Shown here piece after piece: positions 42,204 to 49,837 of a stretch of DNA of 53,660 nucleotides (positions are counted from its first letter, which is position 1; the number at the start of each line of letters is the position of its first letter). The notes below the pieces were generated by a model that was not told where the DNA came from, made no database searches, and saw nothing but the letters and a program-made list of their open reading frames with translations. Both the position numbers and the translations under genes were made by a program. The stretch covers positions 1 through 53,660 of the forward strand of contig PXRJ01000009.1 in NCBI GenBank assembly GCA_003021705.1, given 5' to 3'. The DNA is from Halobacteriales archaeon QS_3_64_16 (GTDB lineage Archaea; Halobacteriota; Halobacteria; Halobacteriales; Halococcaceae).

Positions 42204-43202
42204 ATGCCACAGACGTGGGTGGTTCGTGCTGGAAACGGAAACGAGCTGATCGACCCCTTTAGACAACAGTCGGTCGTTGCGATCGGCTGGAACGACCTTG
42301 GAAATCTCTCACACACTGAATCAAGAGAGGATATCAAGCGGCTGTATCGTGATTCACATCCGGAGTACTCTGAAAACCGGATGAACAATCACGTCGGCCA
42401 GGTGTTTCGCTTCGCCCACAAAATGGCCGACGGGGATATAGTACTCACGTATGATAATTCAGTTCGAGAATATCACATTGGGTATCTAACCGGGTCCTAC
42501 GAATGGCGACCCGGCGATGGCGTCAGGGGTTATTCTCACGTTAGACCAGTCGACTGGCTTGACGAGCCGATCGGTCGTGATACGTTCAGTACTTCGCTCA
42601 AGAACGCTCTCGGCAGCCCTCTTACTGTGTTCTCGGTTGACGACTATCGTGATGAAATCGATACCGTTCTCTCAGATGAGGAACCGATTTCCGCTGATCC
42701 AGAGGACAACGAGGAAGACGAGGAGTCGGATCCACTCAGTGGAGTTGAATCGAGGGCTGACGAACGCATCTCGGATATCCTCGCCAATATGGATCCGTTC
42801 GATTTCGAAGAGTTGGTCGCCGCTGTTCTCCGCTCGATGGGCTATACTGCGAACCGTACTGGCGAGGGCGCTGATCACGGGGTCGATATCACTGCACATC
42901 CGGACGCCCTCGGGTTCGAGACGCCAGTGATCAAAGTACAGGTCAAGCGTCGGCAGGACGCTATGGGGAGCAGCGAGATCCGTGATTTCATCGGCACATT
43001 GACCCAGGACGAAACCGGTCTGTACGTCTCTACTGGTGGATATACACGTCACGCATGTAGCGAAAGGGAGCGAACGAACAAGCGCCTCACGCTGCTCGAC
43101 AGGGAAGAATTCGTCGACCTTCTCAAACAACACTACCAGAACATCGACCCGGAACACCAGGCGTACGTTCCGCTCAAACGCATCTACATCCCTGCTGAGT
43201 AG
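42204..43202 (+). CDS. Mrr-type restriction endonuclease with EVE/PUA-like N-terminal domain
   Basis: A 332-residue protein with lower GC than its neighbours. Residues 1-145 (MPQTWVVRAGNGNELIDPFR, VVAIGWNDLGNLSHTESRED, HKMADGDIVLTYDNSVREYH) look like an EVE/PUA-type modified-base reader. An acidic linker (155-185) precedes a Mrr catalytic domain. This has DPFDFEELVAAVLRSMGYTA with Glu203/Glu204, EGADHGVDITA with Asp228, and VIKVQVKRRQDA with Gln246-x-Lys248, the D-x(n)-Q-x-K catalytic set of Mrr, followed by GLYVSTGGYTRHACSERERT. It would cut foreign or modified DNA as a type IV enzyme. No methylase or specificity gene is near. Reader function is inferred from fold-like sequence only. Confidence 0.85.
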   Translation: MPQTWVVRAGNGNELIDPFRQQSVVAIGWNDLGNLSHTESREDIKRLYRDSHPEYSENRMNNHVGQVFRFAHKMADGDIVLTYDNSVREYHIGYLTGSYEWRPGDGVRGYSHVRPVDWLDEPIGRDTFSTSLKNALGSPLTVFSVDDYRDEIDTVLSDEEPISADPEDNEEDEESDPLSGVESRADERISDILANMDPFDFEELVAAVLRSMGYTANRTGEGADHGVDITAHPDALGFETPVIKVQVKRRQDAMGSSEIRDFIGTLTQDETGLYVSTGGYTRHACSERERTNKRLTLLDREEFVDLLKQHYQNIDPEHQAYVPLKRIYIPAE

Positions 43203-43262
43203 GTGTCCTCCGCCCTCGTTTCGAGTCGAAAGCCGTTTGCGCCCGACCGGACTCGTTCTCCC

Positions 43263-43589
43263 ATGAGCTTGGAGGACCTCGGCGAGGAGATCGAATCCGA
43301 GTACGCCGACTTGGGCGAGGAGATGGCCGTATCGCTCGATCGCGAGACGCGAAACGAACTCGCGTTACTCGCCGCGGCACTCGACCCCGACGACCCGGAC
43401 GAACTGGCCCGGCGGGGGATCCACCTGCTATTTCGACAGCTCGTCGAGACCGGCACGCTCGATTTCCACCTGCGCAGTGGCTATGACCTCACTTACGACG
43501 AGTACCTCTCGGGGATGACCTACGAGGACGTCGAAGGCGTGAACTCCTACCCACAGAGCCAGGACAACCCTCGAAACTACTGGCAGTAG
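43263..43589 (+). CDS. Conserved haloarchaeal 108-residue protein
   Basis: A small acidic, helical protein starting MSLEDLGEEIESEYADLGEE, then MAVSLDRETRNELALLAAAL, DPDDPDELARRGIHLLFRQL and FHLRSGYDLTYDEYLSGMTY with an Asn/Tyr-rich end. I recall close relatives in many haloarchaea, so it is probably core, but know no function. The ATG at 43263 is chosen; the 20 residues before it in the longer frame are Ser/Arg-rich and overlap the restriction gene's end region. It ends just before a double oligo-T run. Confidence 0.75.
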   Translation: MSLEDLGEEIESEYADLGEEMAVSLDRETRNELALLAAALDPDDPDELARRGIHLLFRQLVETGTLDFHLRSGYDLTYDEYLSGMTYEDVEGVNSYPQSQDNPRNYWQ

Positions 43590-43591
43590 TC

Positions 43592-43608
43592 CTTTTTCGC
43601 ACTTTTTT
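43592..43608 (+). terminator. Oligo-T transcription terminator
   Basis: Directly after the TAG of the preceding gene come TTTTT (43593-43597) and TTTTTT (43603-43608) on the coding strand. Consecutive T runs just past a stop codon are the usual archaeal termination signal. The convergent NUDIX gene ends 66 bases further on. Confidence 0.6.
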
Positions 43609-43674
43609 CGCCTGTGGAGAACTCGCTCGGGAATGCCAGCCGATAGCGGACTCGTCGGTCTGCATCAAGCCGGT

Positions 43675-44244
43675 CTACAGCAGCCCCGCCTCGCGCGCGA
43701 GTAGTAATCCCTCAATCGTCGCGTCGTTCGCGGGCGGTTCGCGGGCAGCGTCGAGTGCCTCCGCAATCGGCAACGTCCGCACCGACAGGAACTCGTTGTC
43801 GTCGAGTTCCTGGCCCACCGGTTCGAGGCCCTCGGCGAAGACGATCGCCCGTCGGTGGCGCAACACGCCTGTCGCAACCCAGAAATCCTCCAGTAGCGAG
43901 ACCCCTCCCGGGTCGAAGCCAGTCTCCTCGCGTAGCTCCCGGGCTCCGGCTGCCGTGTAAGACTCGCCGTCCTCGACGATGCCGGCCGGGAGTTCGAGAC
44001 AGCCCTCGCCGATCGCCGGGCGGTACTGCTCGACGACGACTAGCTCCTCGCCACTGCGAGCGACCACGACGACCGCCGGCGGGAGTTCGGCCCAGTAGTA
44101 GCGTTTTTCTGTGCCGTTGGGCTGACGAACGAGGTCGTACCCCCCAGTGTACCAGCCCGTCTCGTACTCGGCGACCGACTCGATCACCGGCCAGTCGTGC
44201 TCTACTCCTCCAGTGCCGTCGATGTCGTCTGAATCGTCGCCCAT
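43675..44244 (-). CDS. NUDIX hydrolase (ADP-ribose pyrophosphatase-like)
   Basis: A 189-residue NUDIX protein. The Nudix box [20 protein letters not shown] with TGFD fits G-x5-E-x7-R-E-x2-E-E-x-G with normal length. Upstream, [20 protein letters not shown] and [16 protein letters not shown] are typical of ADP-ribose/NDP-sugar hydrolases. The ATG at 44244 ([10 protein letters not shown]) is favoured over 44265. It would cleave a nucleoside diphosphate derivative using Mg2+. Convergent with the 108-residue gene. Confidence 0.92.
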   Translation of the reverse strand: MGDDSDDIDGTGGVEHDWPVIESVAEYETGWYTGGYDLVRQPNGTEKRYYWAELPPAVVVVARSGEELVVVEQYRPAIGEGCLELPAGIVEDGESYTAAGARELREETGFDPGGVSLLEDFWVATGVLRHRRAIVFAEGLEPVGQELDDNEFLSVRTLPIAEALDAAREPPANDATIEGLLLAREAGLL

Positions 44245-44265
44245 CCCCTCCGGGTGTGGCCCCAA

Positions 44266-44597
44266 GGCGCTTCAGCGTAACGAGCGGCGGGCCCGGGACT
44301 ATCCCGCTGTGTGACCGACAGCCTGTCGAACTACTCGTGGTCCATCGAATCCCTCGACTGTCTAGTCGTCTGACTGAAGTTTAAGTACTCTTCTACGAAC
44401 GTCCCGGGTAGCCACAGGTCGGCCACCCGTGGCTATCGACTGGGAACGGAAACGGTCATCGACGGTCCCCGCTGACTGCGGTCCTCCAGCCGACGCGGCT
44501 CCGACGAGCGAGACGGTCCGTGTCGCACTCGTCGGCTCCCCCCCGCCGATAGAGTCCTGTCGCTACCGCCGGCACGTCACCGTTCTCCTTCCCACCC
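44266..44597. other. Intergenic gap with TATA-like element and hairpin
   Basis: The 330 bases hold no recognisable protein gene. On the plus strand GTTTAAGTAC (44379-44388) resembles a haloarchaeal TATA box. About 20-25 bases on is an inverted repeat, TAGCCAC (44409-44415) with GTGGCTA (44429-44435), extended by AGG and CCC near the loop. A promoter followed by a 5' hairpin suggests a small non-coding RNA or leader, but no ORF of good composition follows, and a terminator is not evident. Confidence 0.4.
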
Positions 44598-44960
44598 TTA
44601 GTCGGTCCCACCGTGGCGCTCGAACGCTCTGATGGCGGCCAGCAGCGGCGTGAGCGCACTCGCCGCCGCCGTCGGGACGACGGTCCGGCTCCGGCGGTCG
44701 AACTCGATCAACCCCATTCCCTCGAGCAGCGGCAGGTGGTTGTGAAGCAGCCCGATTCGGCGATCGAGACGCGAGTCCGTCCTTTCGTCACTCCTGATCC
44801 GCGATCCGGCATCGGGAGCACGGATGCGATCGGCCAGTTCACTCACGCTAACGGCATTGGGATCCTCGAGCAGGAATCGAAGCGCCCGTCGGCGCGAGTC
44901 CGCACGGAGCACGCGAAGCGCCGCCTCAGACGAGAGGTCCCTCGCTGGAGCACATTTCAT
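44598..44960 (-). CDS. Winged-helix (DUF7344/ArsR-like) regulator
   Basis: A 120-residue small winged-helix protein: LSSEAALRVLRADSRRRALR, FLLEDPNAVSVSELADRIRA, RIGLLHNHLPLLEGMGLIEF, then DRRSRTVVPTAAASALTPLL. The pattern of a first helix around RR-R-A-LRFL, recognition region and the L-H-N-H-L-P-L-L-E wing is typical of haloarchaeal DUF7344-like HTH proteins. No sensor or metal-binding cysteines are seen besides Cys3. It is likely a DNA-binding repressor or activator of unknown target. Confidence 0.8.
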   Translation of the reverse strand: MKCAPARDLSSEAALRVLRADSRRRALRFLLEDPNAVSVSELADRIRAPDAGSRIRSDERTDSRLDRRIGLLHNHLPLLEGMGLIEFDRRSRTVVPTAAASALTPLLAAIRAFERHGGTD

Positions 44961-44987
44961 ATACTACCTCTTGCTACCGCCACGACA

Positions 44988-44997
44988 TATATTATTT
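44988..44997 (-). promoter_or_regulatory. Probable TATA box of the winged-helix gene
   Basis: On the minus strand, AAATAATATA lies 28-37 bases upstream of the ATG at 44960, within a conspicuously AT-rich block. The spacing suits a leaderless transcript. Confidence 0.5.
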
Positions 44998-45099
44998 CAC
45001 ACTCGTCGATAGTCGATCGGCAGTGAAGCACTTCTTATCGGGACTGGTAGCACCACAAAGCTTATTATCGAAATTGCCACTATTTCGACAGAACCGACC

Positions 45100-45483
45100 T
45101 CACGCCGTCTCTTCGGTGATAGCTACTCGATAGCGGCTCCCGTTGTAGGCAACGTACGCGACCGATCCGTTCGCCGCGCGGGGCTCGCGCTGGCGGAACG
45201 CGGCGAACTCGTCGAAGGGCGTGTGGGTAAAGGACTCCTTGAGGCCGATCGGTCCCCTCCAGTAGAGACTCGATCGTCCGCTCTCGAGCGCCGCGGTCGT
45301 ATAGGGAAAGCGCTGCTCGGTAAGCACCGAGCCGTTTACCGCCGGCCCGCGTTCCTCGACCGGCGTTGCGCTCACGTAGTAGGGATCGCCGCTTTGCAGG
45401 TAACTCGGCAACGCCCCGAGTGCGACGAGTACCACGAGAACGACCCCGAGCCCGACCAGGAAGTTCCGTGTGATCGTCCGCAC
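45100..45483 (-). CDS. Membrane-anchored extracellular haloarchaeal protein
   Basis: A 127-residue protein with one N-terminal hydrophobic helix (NFLVGLGVVLVVLVALGALP) after a short basic start MRTITR, then an acidic/polar domain presumably outside the cell: YYVSATPVEERGPAVNGSVL, SSLYWRGPIGLKESFTHTPF and GSVAYVAYNGSRYRVAITEE. Asn-Gly-Ser and Asn-Gly-Ser sequons could be N-glycosylated. I recognise it as a haloarchaeal family of unknown function. It follows the DUF5810 gene on the same strand, 59 bases after. Confidence 0.75.
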   Translation of the reverse strand: MRTITRNFLVGLGVVLVVLVALGALPSYLQSGDPYYVSATPVEERGPAVNGSVLTEQRFPYTTAALESGRSSLYWRGPIGLKESFTHTPFDEFAAFRQREPRAANGSVAYVAYNGSRYRVAITEETA

Positions 45484-45542
45484 GATCTAGAGAGCCCGCT
45501 CGCCGTTCCGGTCGTTCGGTCCACTCTCCGTCGATCCGATGG

Positions 45543-46145
45543 TCACCGTTCGCCCTCGCTTTCGTCGCTATCGCCGTTGTCCTCCCGGCTCTCGGCTCCC
45601 GATGGGTTCCGTTTGCTCGTCTCTGACTCCCCGTCGGTACTGGCGGTGTCGGATTCATCGCGCATTCGTTCGGTTAGCTCGCGGGCTTCCGCGAGGACCG
45701 CTTTCAGGTCCCGTTTGTCTTCTGTGTCCGTTTCTCCCGGATCGGTGCCGAAACCGACCGCTGTCCGCTCCTCGTCTCGACTCGGGTTTGCTTCGCTCGT
45801 CGGCGGGAGATCGGCTCGCGGTCCCGCTCCGTGAGCGTGTTCGTGCTCCGAGTGGTCGTGTTGGTGATGACTGTGGGACTCGCTTTCGCCGGTTTCCTCG
45901 CCATTATGTGTTTGCTCGCTGTTCTTGATCGGGTCCTCGATGGCTGCCGATAGTTCGGTCTCGGGAGCTTGCCCGATGACTCGGTTCGCGAGTGCGTCCT
46001 CGCCTGCTTCTTGCCAGTCCGGTGCGTGCTCGTCGAGCCAGGCCTCGTGGTCCTCGCCGTGGATCATCGCGGTAAACGCGAGGTGGTTCGCGAGGTGGCG
46101 GCCGTCGGCCTGTGGCGTCGCACAGACCGGACACGCGTATGCCAT
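45543..46145 (-). CDS. DUF5810-type zinc-finger protein with His-rich segment
   Basis: A 200-residue protein. The N-terminal 50 residues, MAYACPVCATPQADGRHLAN then HLAFTAMIHGEDHEAWLDEH, are the conserved DUF5810 zinc-finger core with Cys-x2-Cys and His-x3-His. The rest is a long acidic disordered tail containing a notable histidine-rich run, SHSHHQHDHSEHEHAHGAG near residues 91-109, and a coiled-coil-like KRDLKAVLAEARELTERMRD. The His run could bind Ni, Zn or Co, which is inference. It is common in haloarchaea and of unknown function. Confidence 0.85.
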   Translation of the reverse strand: MAYACPVCATPQADGRHLANHLAFTAMIHGEDHEAWLDEHAPDWQEAGEDALANRVIGQAPETELSAAIEDPIKNSEQTHNGEETGESESHSHHQHDHSEHEHAHGAGPRADLPPTSEANPSRDEERTAVGFGTDPGETDTEDKRDLKAVLAEARELTERMRDESDTASTDGESETSKRNPSGAESREDNGDSDESEGER

Positions 46146-46301
46146 ACTCGATCTGGGGCCGCCCGCCGAAAAGCCGTTTCGCGTTCGTCGCCGGCTCGCG
46201 ACTCGTCCGGATTCCTGATCCGGTTCTCCGGGTCGAGACCCGGCGCTCGATCGCGTACCGGTCGCGTTCAGGTCGCGGGTCGCGTTTCGATCGTCGCCGC
46301 T

Positions 46302-46799
46302 TCAGCCTCGCCTCGGTCCGTCGGCAACGTCTTTGACCATGATCAGTGCGTCCTCGTCGTCCTGGTAGTACCCTCCTATAGTTCGGTGGTGACCGAAACC
46401 GAAGGCTCGGTAGAGTCCGATTGCGCCGTCGTTGCCCGCCCGGACTTCGAGCTTGACCGACTCGACGCCCTGGGCCGAGAGGGCCGATACCCCACGGCCG
46501 AGCAGTGCCGTCCCGAGCCCCCGGCCGCGGTGATCGGGGGAGACGGCGATGTCCTTGATGTGGCCGATCTCGCGACCCCCATTCGAAACGAGGTCGCCGA
46601 TCAGATAGCCGACGACGCCGTTCGCACCACCGTCGTCGGCGACGAGAAAGCCCGGCTGGCCGAGGAAGTGCTCGAACGCACCGTAGGGCCAGGGTTGGGC
46701 GAAGGAGCTTCGCTCGATCCGAAAGACCGCGAGCAGGTCGGCCCGCGTGGCCTCGCGGATCCATGCCGGCGCGCCCGTCTCGCTGGCGATCGTCGTCAC
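46302..46799 (-). CDS. rimI: Ribosomal-protein-alanine N-acetyltransferase RimI
   Basis: A 165-residue GNAT acetyltransferase. PAWIREATRADLLAVFRIER with SSFAQPWPYGAFEHFLGQPG is the RimI-type start, IGHIKDIAVSPDHRGRGLGT with ALL the acetyl-CoA loop (R-G-R-G-L-G), and LEVRAGNDGAIGLYRAFGFG the C-terminal motif. In archaea this enzyme acetylates N-termini, often Ser or Ala, of proteins. The start is taken as GTG 46799 (MTTIASETGAPAW) because no ATG is suitably placed and the family begins there. It follows ilvE by about 70 bases on the same strand. Confidence 0.92.
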   Translation of the reverse strand: MTTIASETGAPAWIREATRADLLAVFRIERSSFAQPWPYGAFEHFLGQPGFLVADDGGANGVVGYLIGDLVSNGGREIGHIKDIAVSPDHRGRGLGTALLGRGVSALSAQGVESVKLEVRAGNDGAIGLYRAFGFGHHRTIGGYYQDDEDALIMVKDVADGPRRG

Positions 46800-46872
46800 A
46801 AGGGTACTCGTGGCTCGATCGGTATAGCTACACCGGCGCGGTTGGATAGGGAAAGCGGTTGTTTTGCGTTCC

Positions 46873-47802
46873 TCAGACGTACCGGAACCACTCCTCGTGG
46901 CCCTCCGCACGCCCTTCGACCAGCTCGAAGAAGGCTGACTGGAGCTCCTCGGTGACCGGCCCTCTCGTCCCTTCGCCGATCTCGATGTCGTCGACCGCCC
47001 TGATCGGGGTGACCTCCGCGGCGGTCCCCGTAAAGAAGAGCTCATCGGCAGTGTAGAGCTCGCCGCGACCGATAACGGCCTGGTCGTTGACCGTGTAGCC
47101 GTGCTCGCGTGCGAGCGTGATGACGGTCTTCCTGGTGATGCCATCAAGGATACTTTGGGCGAGACCCGGCGTGTAGATCGTCCCATCGCGCACGAGAAAG
47201 AGGTTCTCGCCCGGGCCTTCCGCGACGTTGCCCTCCTTGTTGAGGACGAGTGCCTCGGCGTAGCCATTGCGACGGGCTTCCTCGCCGGCCAGCATCGAGT
47301 TGACGTACAGACCGGTGGTCTTCGATGTGGTGGGGATCTGGCTGGAGGCATGTTTGCGCCACGAGGATACCATCACCTCGACCCCTTCCTCGATGGCCTC
47401 CTCGCCGAGATACGCGCCCCAGGGCCAGACGGCGATCGCGACCCGGGTGGGACAGCCCTTGGGGCTCACGCCTAAGCTGTCGTACCCGAAGAAAGCGATC
47501 GGACGAATGTAACACGAACGCAGGTCCTGGCTGCGGATGAGTTCGAGTGCCGCCTCGGTGAGTTCCTCGCGGCTGTACTCGATCTCTAGGTCGTAGGTCT
47601 TCGCCGAGTCGTACAAGCGATCTAGGTGTTCCTCCCAGCGAAAGAGTGCCGGCCCGTCTTCGGTGTCGTAACAGCGCGCGCCCTCGAATACCCCGGTGCC
47701 GTAGTGCAGGCCGTGGCTGAGGACGTGGACGTTTGCCTCCTCCCAGTCGAGGTACTCCCCGTCCATCCAGATCGTCTCGACGTCCATCTCCGCGAAGCTC
47801 AT
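46873..47802 (-). CDS. ilvE: Branched-chain amino acid aminotransferase
   Basis: A 309-residue class IV PLP aminotransferase for leucine, isoleucine and valine. Marks are MDGEYLDWEEANVHVLSHGL with HYGTGVFEGARCYDTEDG, YIRPIAFFGYDSLGVSPKGC, the PLP-Lys region SSQIPTTSKTTGLYVNSMLA, ALVLNKEGNVAEGPGENLFL, LDGITRKTVITLAREHGY, and TADELFFTGTAAEVTPIRAV. The ATG at 47802 (MSFAEMDVET) overlaps the TGA of the preceding zinc-ribbon gene as ATGA, so translation is coupled. Confidence 0.95.
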   Translation of the reverse strand: MSFAEMDVETIWMDGEYLDWEEANVHVLSHGLHYGTGVFEGARCYDTEDGPALFRWEEHLDRLYDSAKTYDLEIEYSREELTEAALELIRSQDLRSCYIRPIAFFGYDSLGVSPKGCPTRVAIAVWPWGAYLGEEAIEEGVEVMVSSWRKHASSQIPTTSKTTGLYVNSMLAGEEARRNGYAEALVLNKEGNVAEGPGENLFLVRDGTIYTPGLAQSILDGITRKTVITLAREHGYTVNDQAVIGRGELYTADELFFTGTAAEVTPIRAVDDIEIGEGTRGPVTEELQSAFFELVEGRAEGHEEWFRYV

Positions 47803-48026
47803 ATGCTTCCGTCGGACGGGGTGGATATGATTGTTGGTGATCGAACGGCCGAAGCAAAGCGAGCCTTCGGGAGCCAAATCGTTCCGGACGACTCCCGACG
47901 GTAGAACCGACGACCGCACTCGGGACAGCGGCTTTCGGCGACTCGATACGCGTGTGCCCGCTCGTGCTCGCGGTCCGGACAGCGATCGGCCGGTAGCAGT
48001 GCGAGCAACGTCCTCTTCGGCCCCAT
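47799..48026 (-). CDS. Small zinc-ribbon protein coupled to ilvE
   Basis: A 75-residue protein beginning MGPKRTLLALLPADRCPDRE, then HERAHAYRVAESRCPECGRR and FYRRESSG. One Cys-x2-Cys pair plus the earlier Cys16 and nearby His residues could bind zinc. The part after residue 50 (TIWLPKARFASAVRSPTIIS) has lost haloarchaeal acidity and may be a frame-altered tail. The ATG follows the membrane-protein TGA with no gap, and its own stop overlaps the ilvE start. Relatives of this start sequence are familiar from haloarchaea. Function unknown. Confidence 0.6.
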   Translation of the reverse strand: MGPKRTLLALLPADRCPDREHERAHAYRVAESRCPECGRRFYRRESSGTIWLPKARFASAVRSPTIISTPSDGSI

Positions 48027-49712
48027 TCAGGAACCGTTCGCGGCGCCCGCCCCGTTCGGCGGACGCGTCGCGTTCTCGGGCGGATACCGGAAGCGGAGTT
48101 GGTAGTGGCGTCGGTCGGTGGTCTGCTCGATGGTCGCGTTCACGTTCACCGCTTGCTCGCCGATCGGAACGGTCGGCCCACCGACGTAGGTCGCGACACG
48201 GCTATCGGGATGGGTGAGCCTGATCCAGGAGGCGACCGTGTTCGCATAGAAAAAGGCGATCGTCCGGGCTTGGGGTCGTTTCGCTACCACGCCGGGCGAA
48301 CCGGGCCGTCGGGGGATCCCGGCGATAGCGATCACCGACCGAGGCGGGAGGTCTTCCCGTTCGTAAGTATCGGCGGCGGCGGGCAGCGCCTCGCTCGCGA
48401 CGTCGCCGGCACGCTCCCAGTCGTCGTAGGGGTAGACAAGCGGCGAGACGAACACGAGCGAGCAGACGAGTGCCCCGGTCAGCAGGAAGATCCCGACCGT
48501 TCCGAGAGCACCCTTCGAGAGTCGATCTGAACTGTAGAGTTCCCGGCCGGTCCTCACCAGAAGCAACGAGAGGAGCGCCCCCGTGGGGACGAGAGCGACG
48601 TAACCGCTTCGCAGCGAGTAGCGCCCGAACCCGACGAAGATCGCTCCCAGCACGGCCAGCCACGCGAGCGAGATCGCGACGAGCCGCCCTCGATCGGACG
48701 CCAGGAGATCCCGGTAGGCTTCGATTCGAACGACCGCGTAGGCAAACAGTCCAAGCGCCACAGGCACGAGGACATACAACACGTTCGGGACGAGCGGTAA
48801 CTGATAGGAAAGCAGCCAGCCGGCGAGATCGACCGGGTAGAGCAAGCTGAGCAGGTATTTGCTCAGGACTTCGAGGAGCGGTTCGCTCGTCTTCCAGGGC
48901 CCGCCTCTGTAGCCGCCGAGGCCGCCGAGTACCTGGTAGCGCCACCACAGATACGCGAGGGTCACCAAGGTGTAGGGTGTCGCGACCTTCAGCCCTCGCC
49001 ACAGCGCCTCCGGGACGCTGTACCGCCGGTCGTAGGCGAGGAGTAAGAACCACGCCCCGACGAGCGGCGGGGCGAGCACTCCGATCTCCTTCGCCCCGAC
49101 CGCGAGTAGATAGGCGAAAACCGATCCAGCCAGGAAGAGCCAGCGCCGCCTGCGCGAGCGGTTCTCGGCAGCGACCCGGAAAAACAGCAGCAGGGAGACG
49201 AGCACGAAGATCGTCGTGAGCACGTCGTGCCGGCGCGCGGGGGTGGGCACGACCTCGGCGGTGATCGGGTGGAGTGCAAACAGACAGCCGGCGAGTGCCC
49301 CTACCAGCGTGTCCTTCGAGACTCGACGGACGAACGCGAAGGTGAGCACGGACGCTATTGCGTGCAACAGCAGGTCAGTGAGGTGATAGCCGAAGGGATC
49401 GAGCCCCCATAGGGCGAAATCGATCGCGTACGAGAGGTTTGCGACCGGCCGGTAGAACAGGGCGACGATAATGGAAAAATTCGTCCCGTACATGAGTGGG
49501 CTCGAAAACACTGTCCAGGCCTCAGCAGGCGTTCGCATCCGGCTCTTCTCGACGAGCGTGAGGGTGTCACTGCCGGTGAACCAGTAGGTGAGGATTTCGT
49601 AGTGAGTGAGCACGGCGACCGCAACGACGACCCCAGCAGCCACGAGCGCCGCGAGATTGCTCGACCCCTCCCCCCGTCCCGTCGGTGAGAACACGTGTAG
49701 AGGAACGAACAC
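48027..49712 (-). CDS. Polytopic glycosyltransferase-like membrane protein (GT-C type)
   Basis: A 561-residue membrane protein with about 11-12 helices. The N-terminal lumenal loop has VALFYRPVANLSYAIDFALW with GLDPFGYHLTDLLLHAIASV, a region typical of TMTC/PMT-like GT-C glycosyltransferases (R-P-x-x-x-L-S and the YH-x-x-N/D element). Then FALHPITAEVVPTPARRHDV, a second family hallmark (H-P-x-x-x-E-V-V), and VGAKEIGVLAPPLVGAW. A C-terminal extracellular domain follows from about residue 430. It would transfer a sugar from a lipid carrier to protein or lipid outside the membrane. The GTG at 49712 is favoured; an ATG at 49796 adds a basic lead, and a GTG at 49694 is also possible. Confidence 0.8.
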   Translation of the reverse strand: MFVPLHVFSPTGRGEGSSNLAALVAAGVVVAVAVLTHYEILTYWFTGSDTLTLVEKSRMRTPAEAWTVFSSPLMYGTNFSIIVALFYRPVANLSYAIDFALWGLDPFGYHLTDLLLHAIASVLTFAFVRRVSKDTLVGALAGCLFALHPITAEVVPTPARRHDVLTTIFVLVSLLLFFRVAAENRSRRRRWLFLAGSVFAYLLAVGAKEIGVLAPPLVGAWFLLLAYDRRYSVPEALWRGLKVATPYTLVTLAYLWWRYQVLGGLGGYRGGPWKTSEPLLEVLSKYLLSLLYPVDLAGWLLSYQLPLVPNVLYVLVPVALGLFAYAVVRIEAYRDLLASDRGRLVAISLAWLAVLGAIFVGFGRYSLRSGYVALVPTGALLSLLLVRTGRELYSSDRLSKGALGTVGIFLLTGALVCSLVFVSPLVYPYDDWERAGDVASEALPAAADTYEREDLPPRSVIAIAGIPRRPGSPGVVAKRPQARTIAFFYANTVASWIRLTHPDSRVATYVGGPTVPIGEQAVNVNATIEQTTDRRHYQLRFRYPPENATRPPNGAGAANGS

Positions 49713-49837
49713 GCGCCTATTAGTGTTTCCAAACGAGCGAAACGGGCGGAGGACCCGTTGTTCTCGCCCCCGATTCGTCGTGGGGAAGTGTGACACGCTG
49801 GCGAAGGTTTTTGCCCGTACCGACCGTGAAAACGGGT

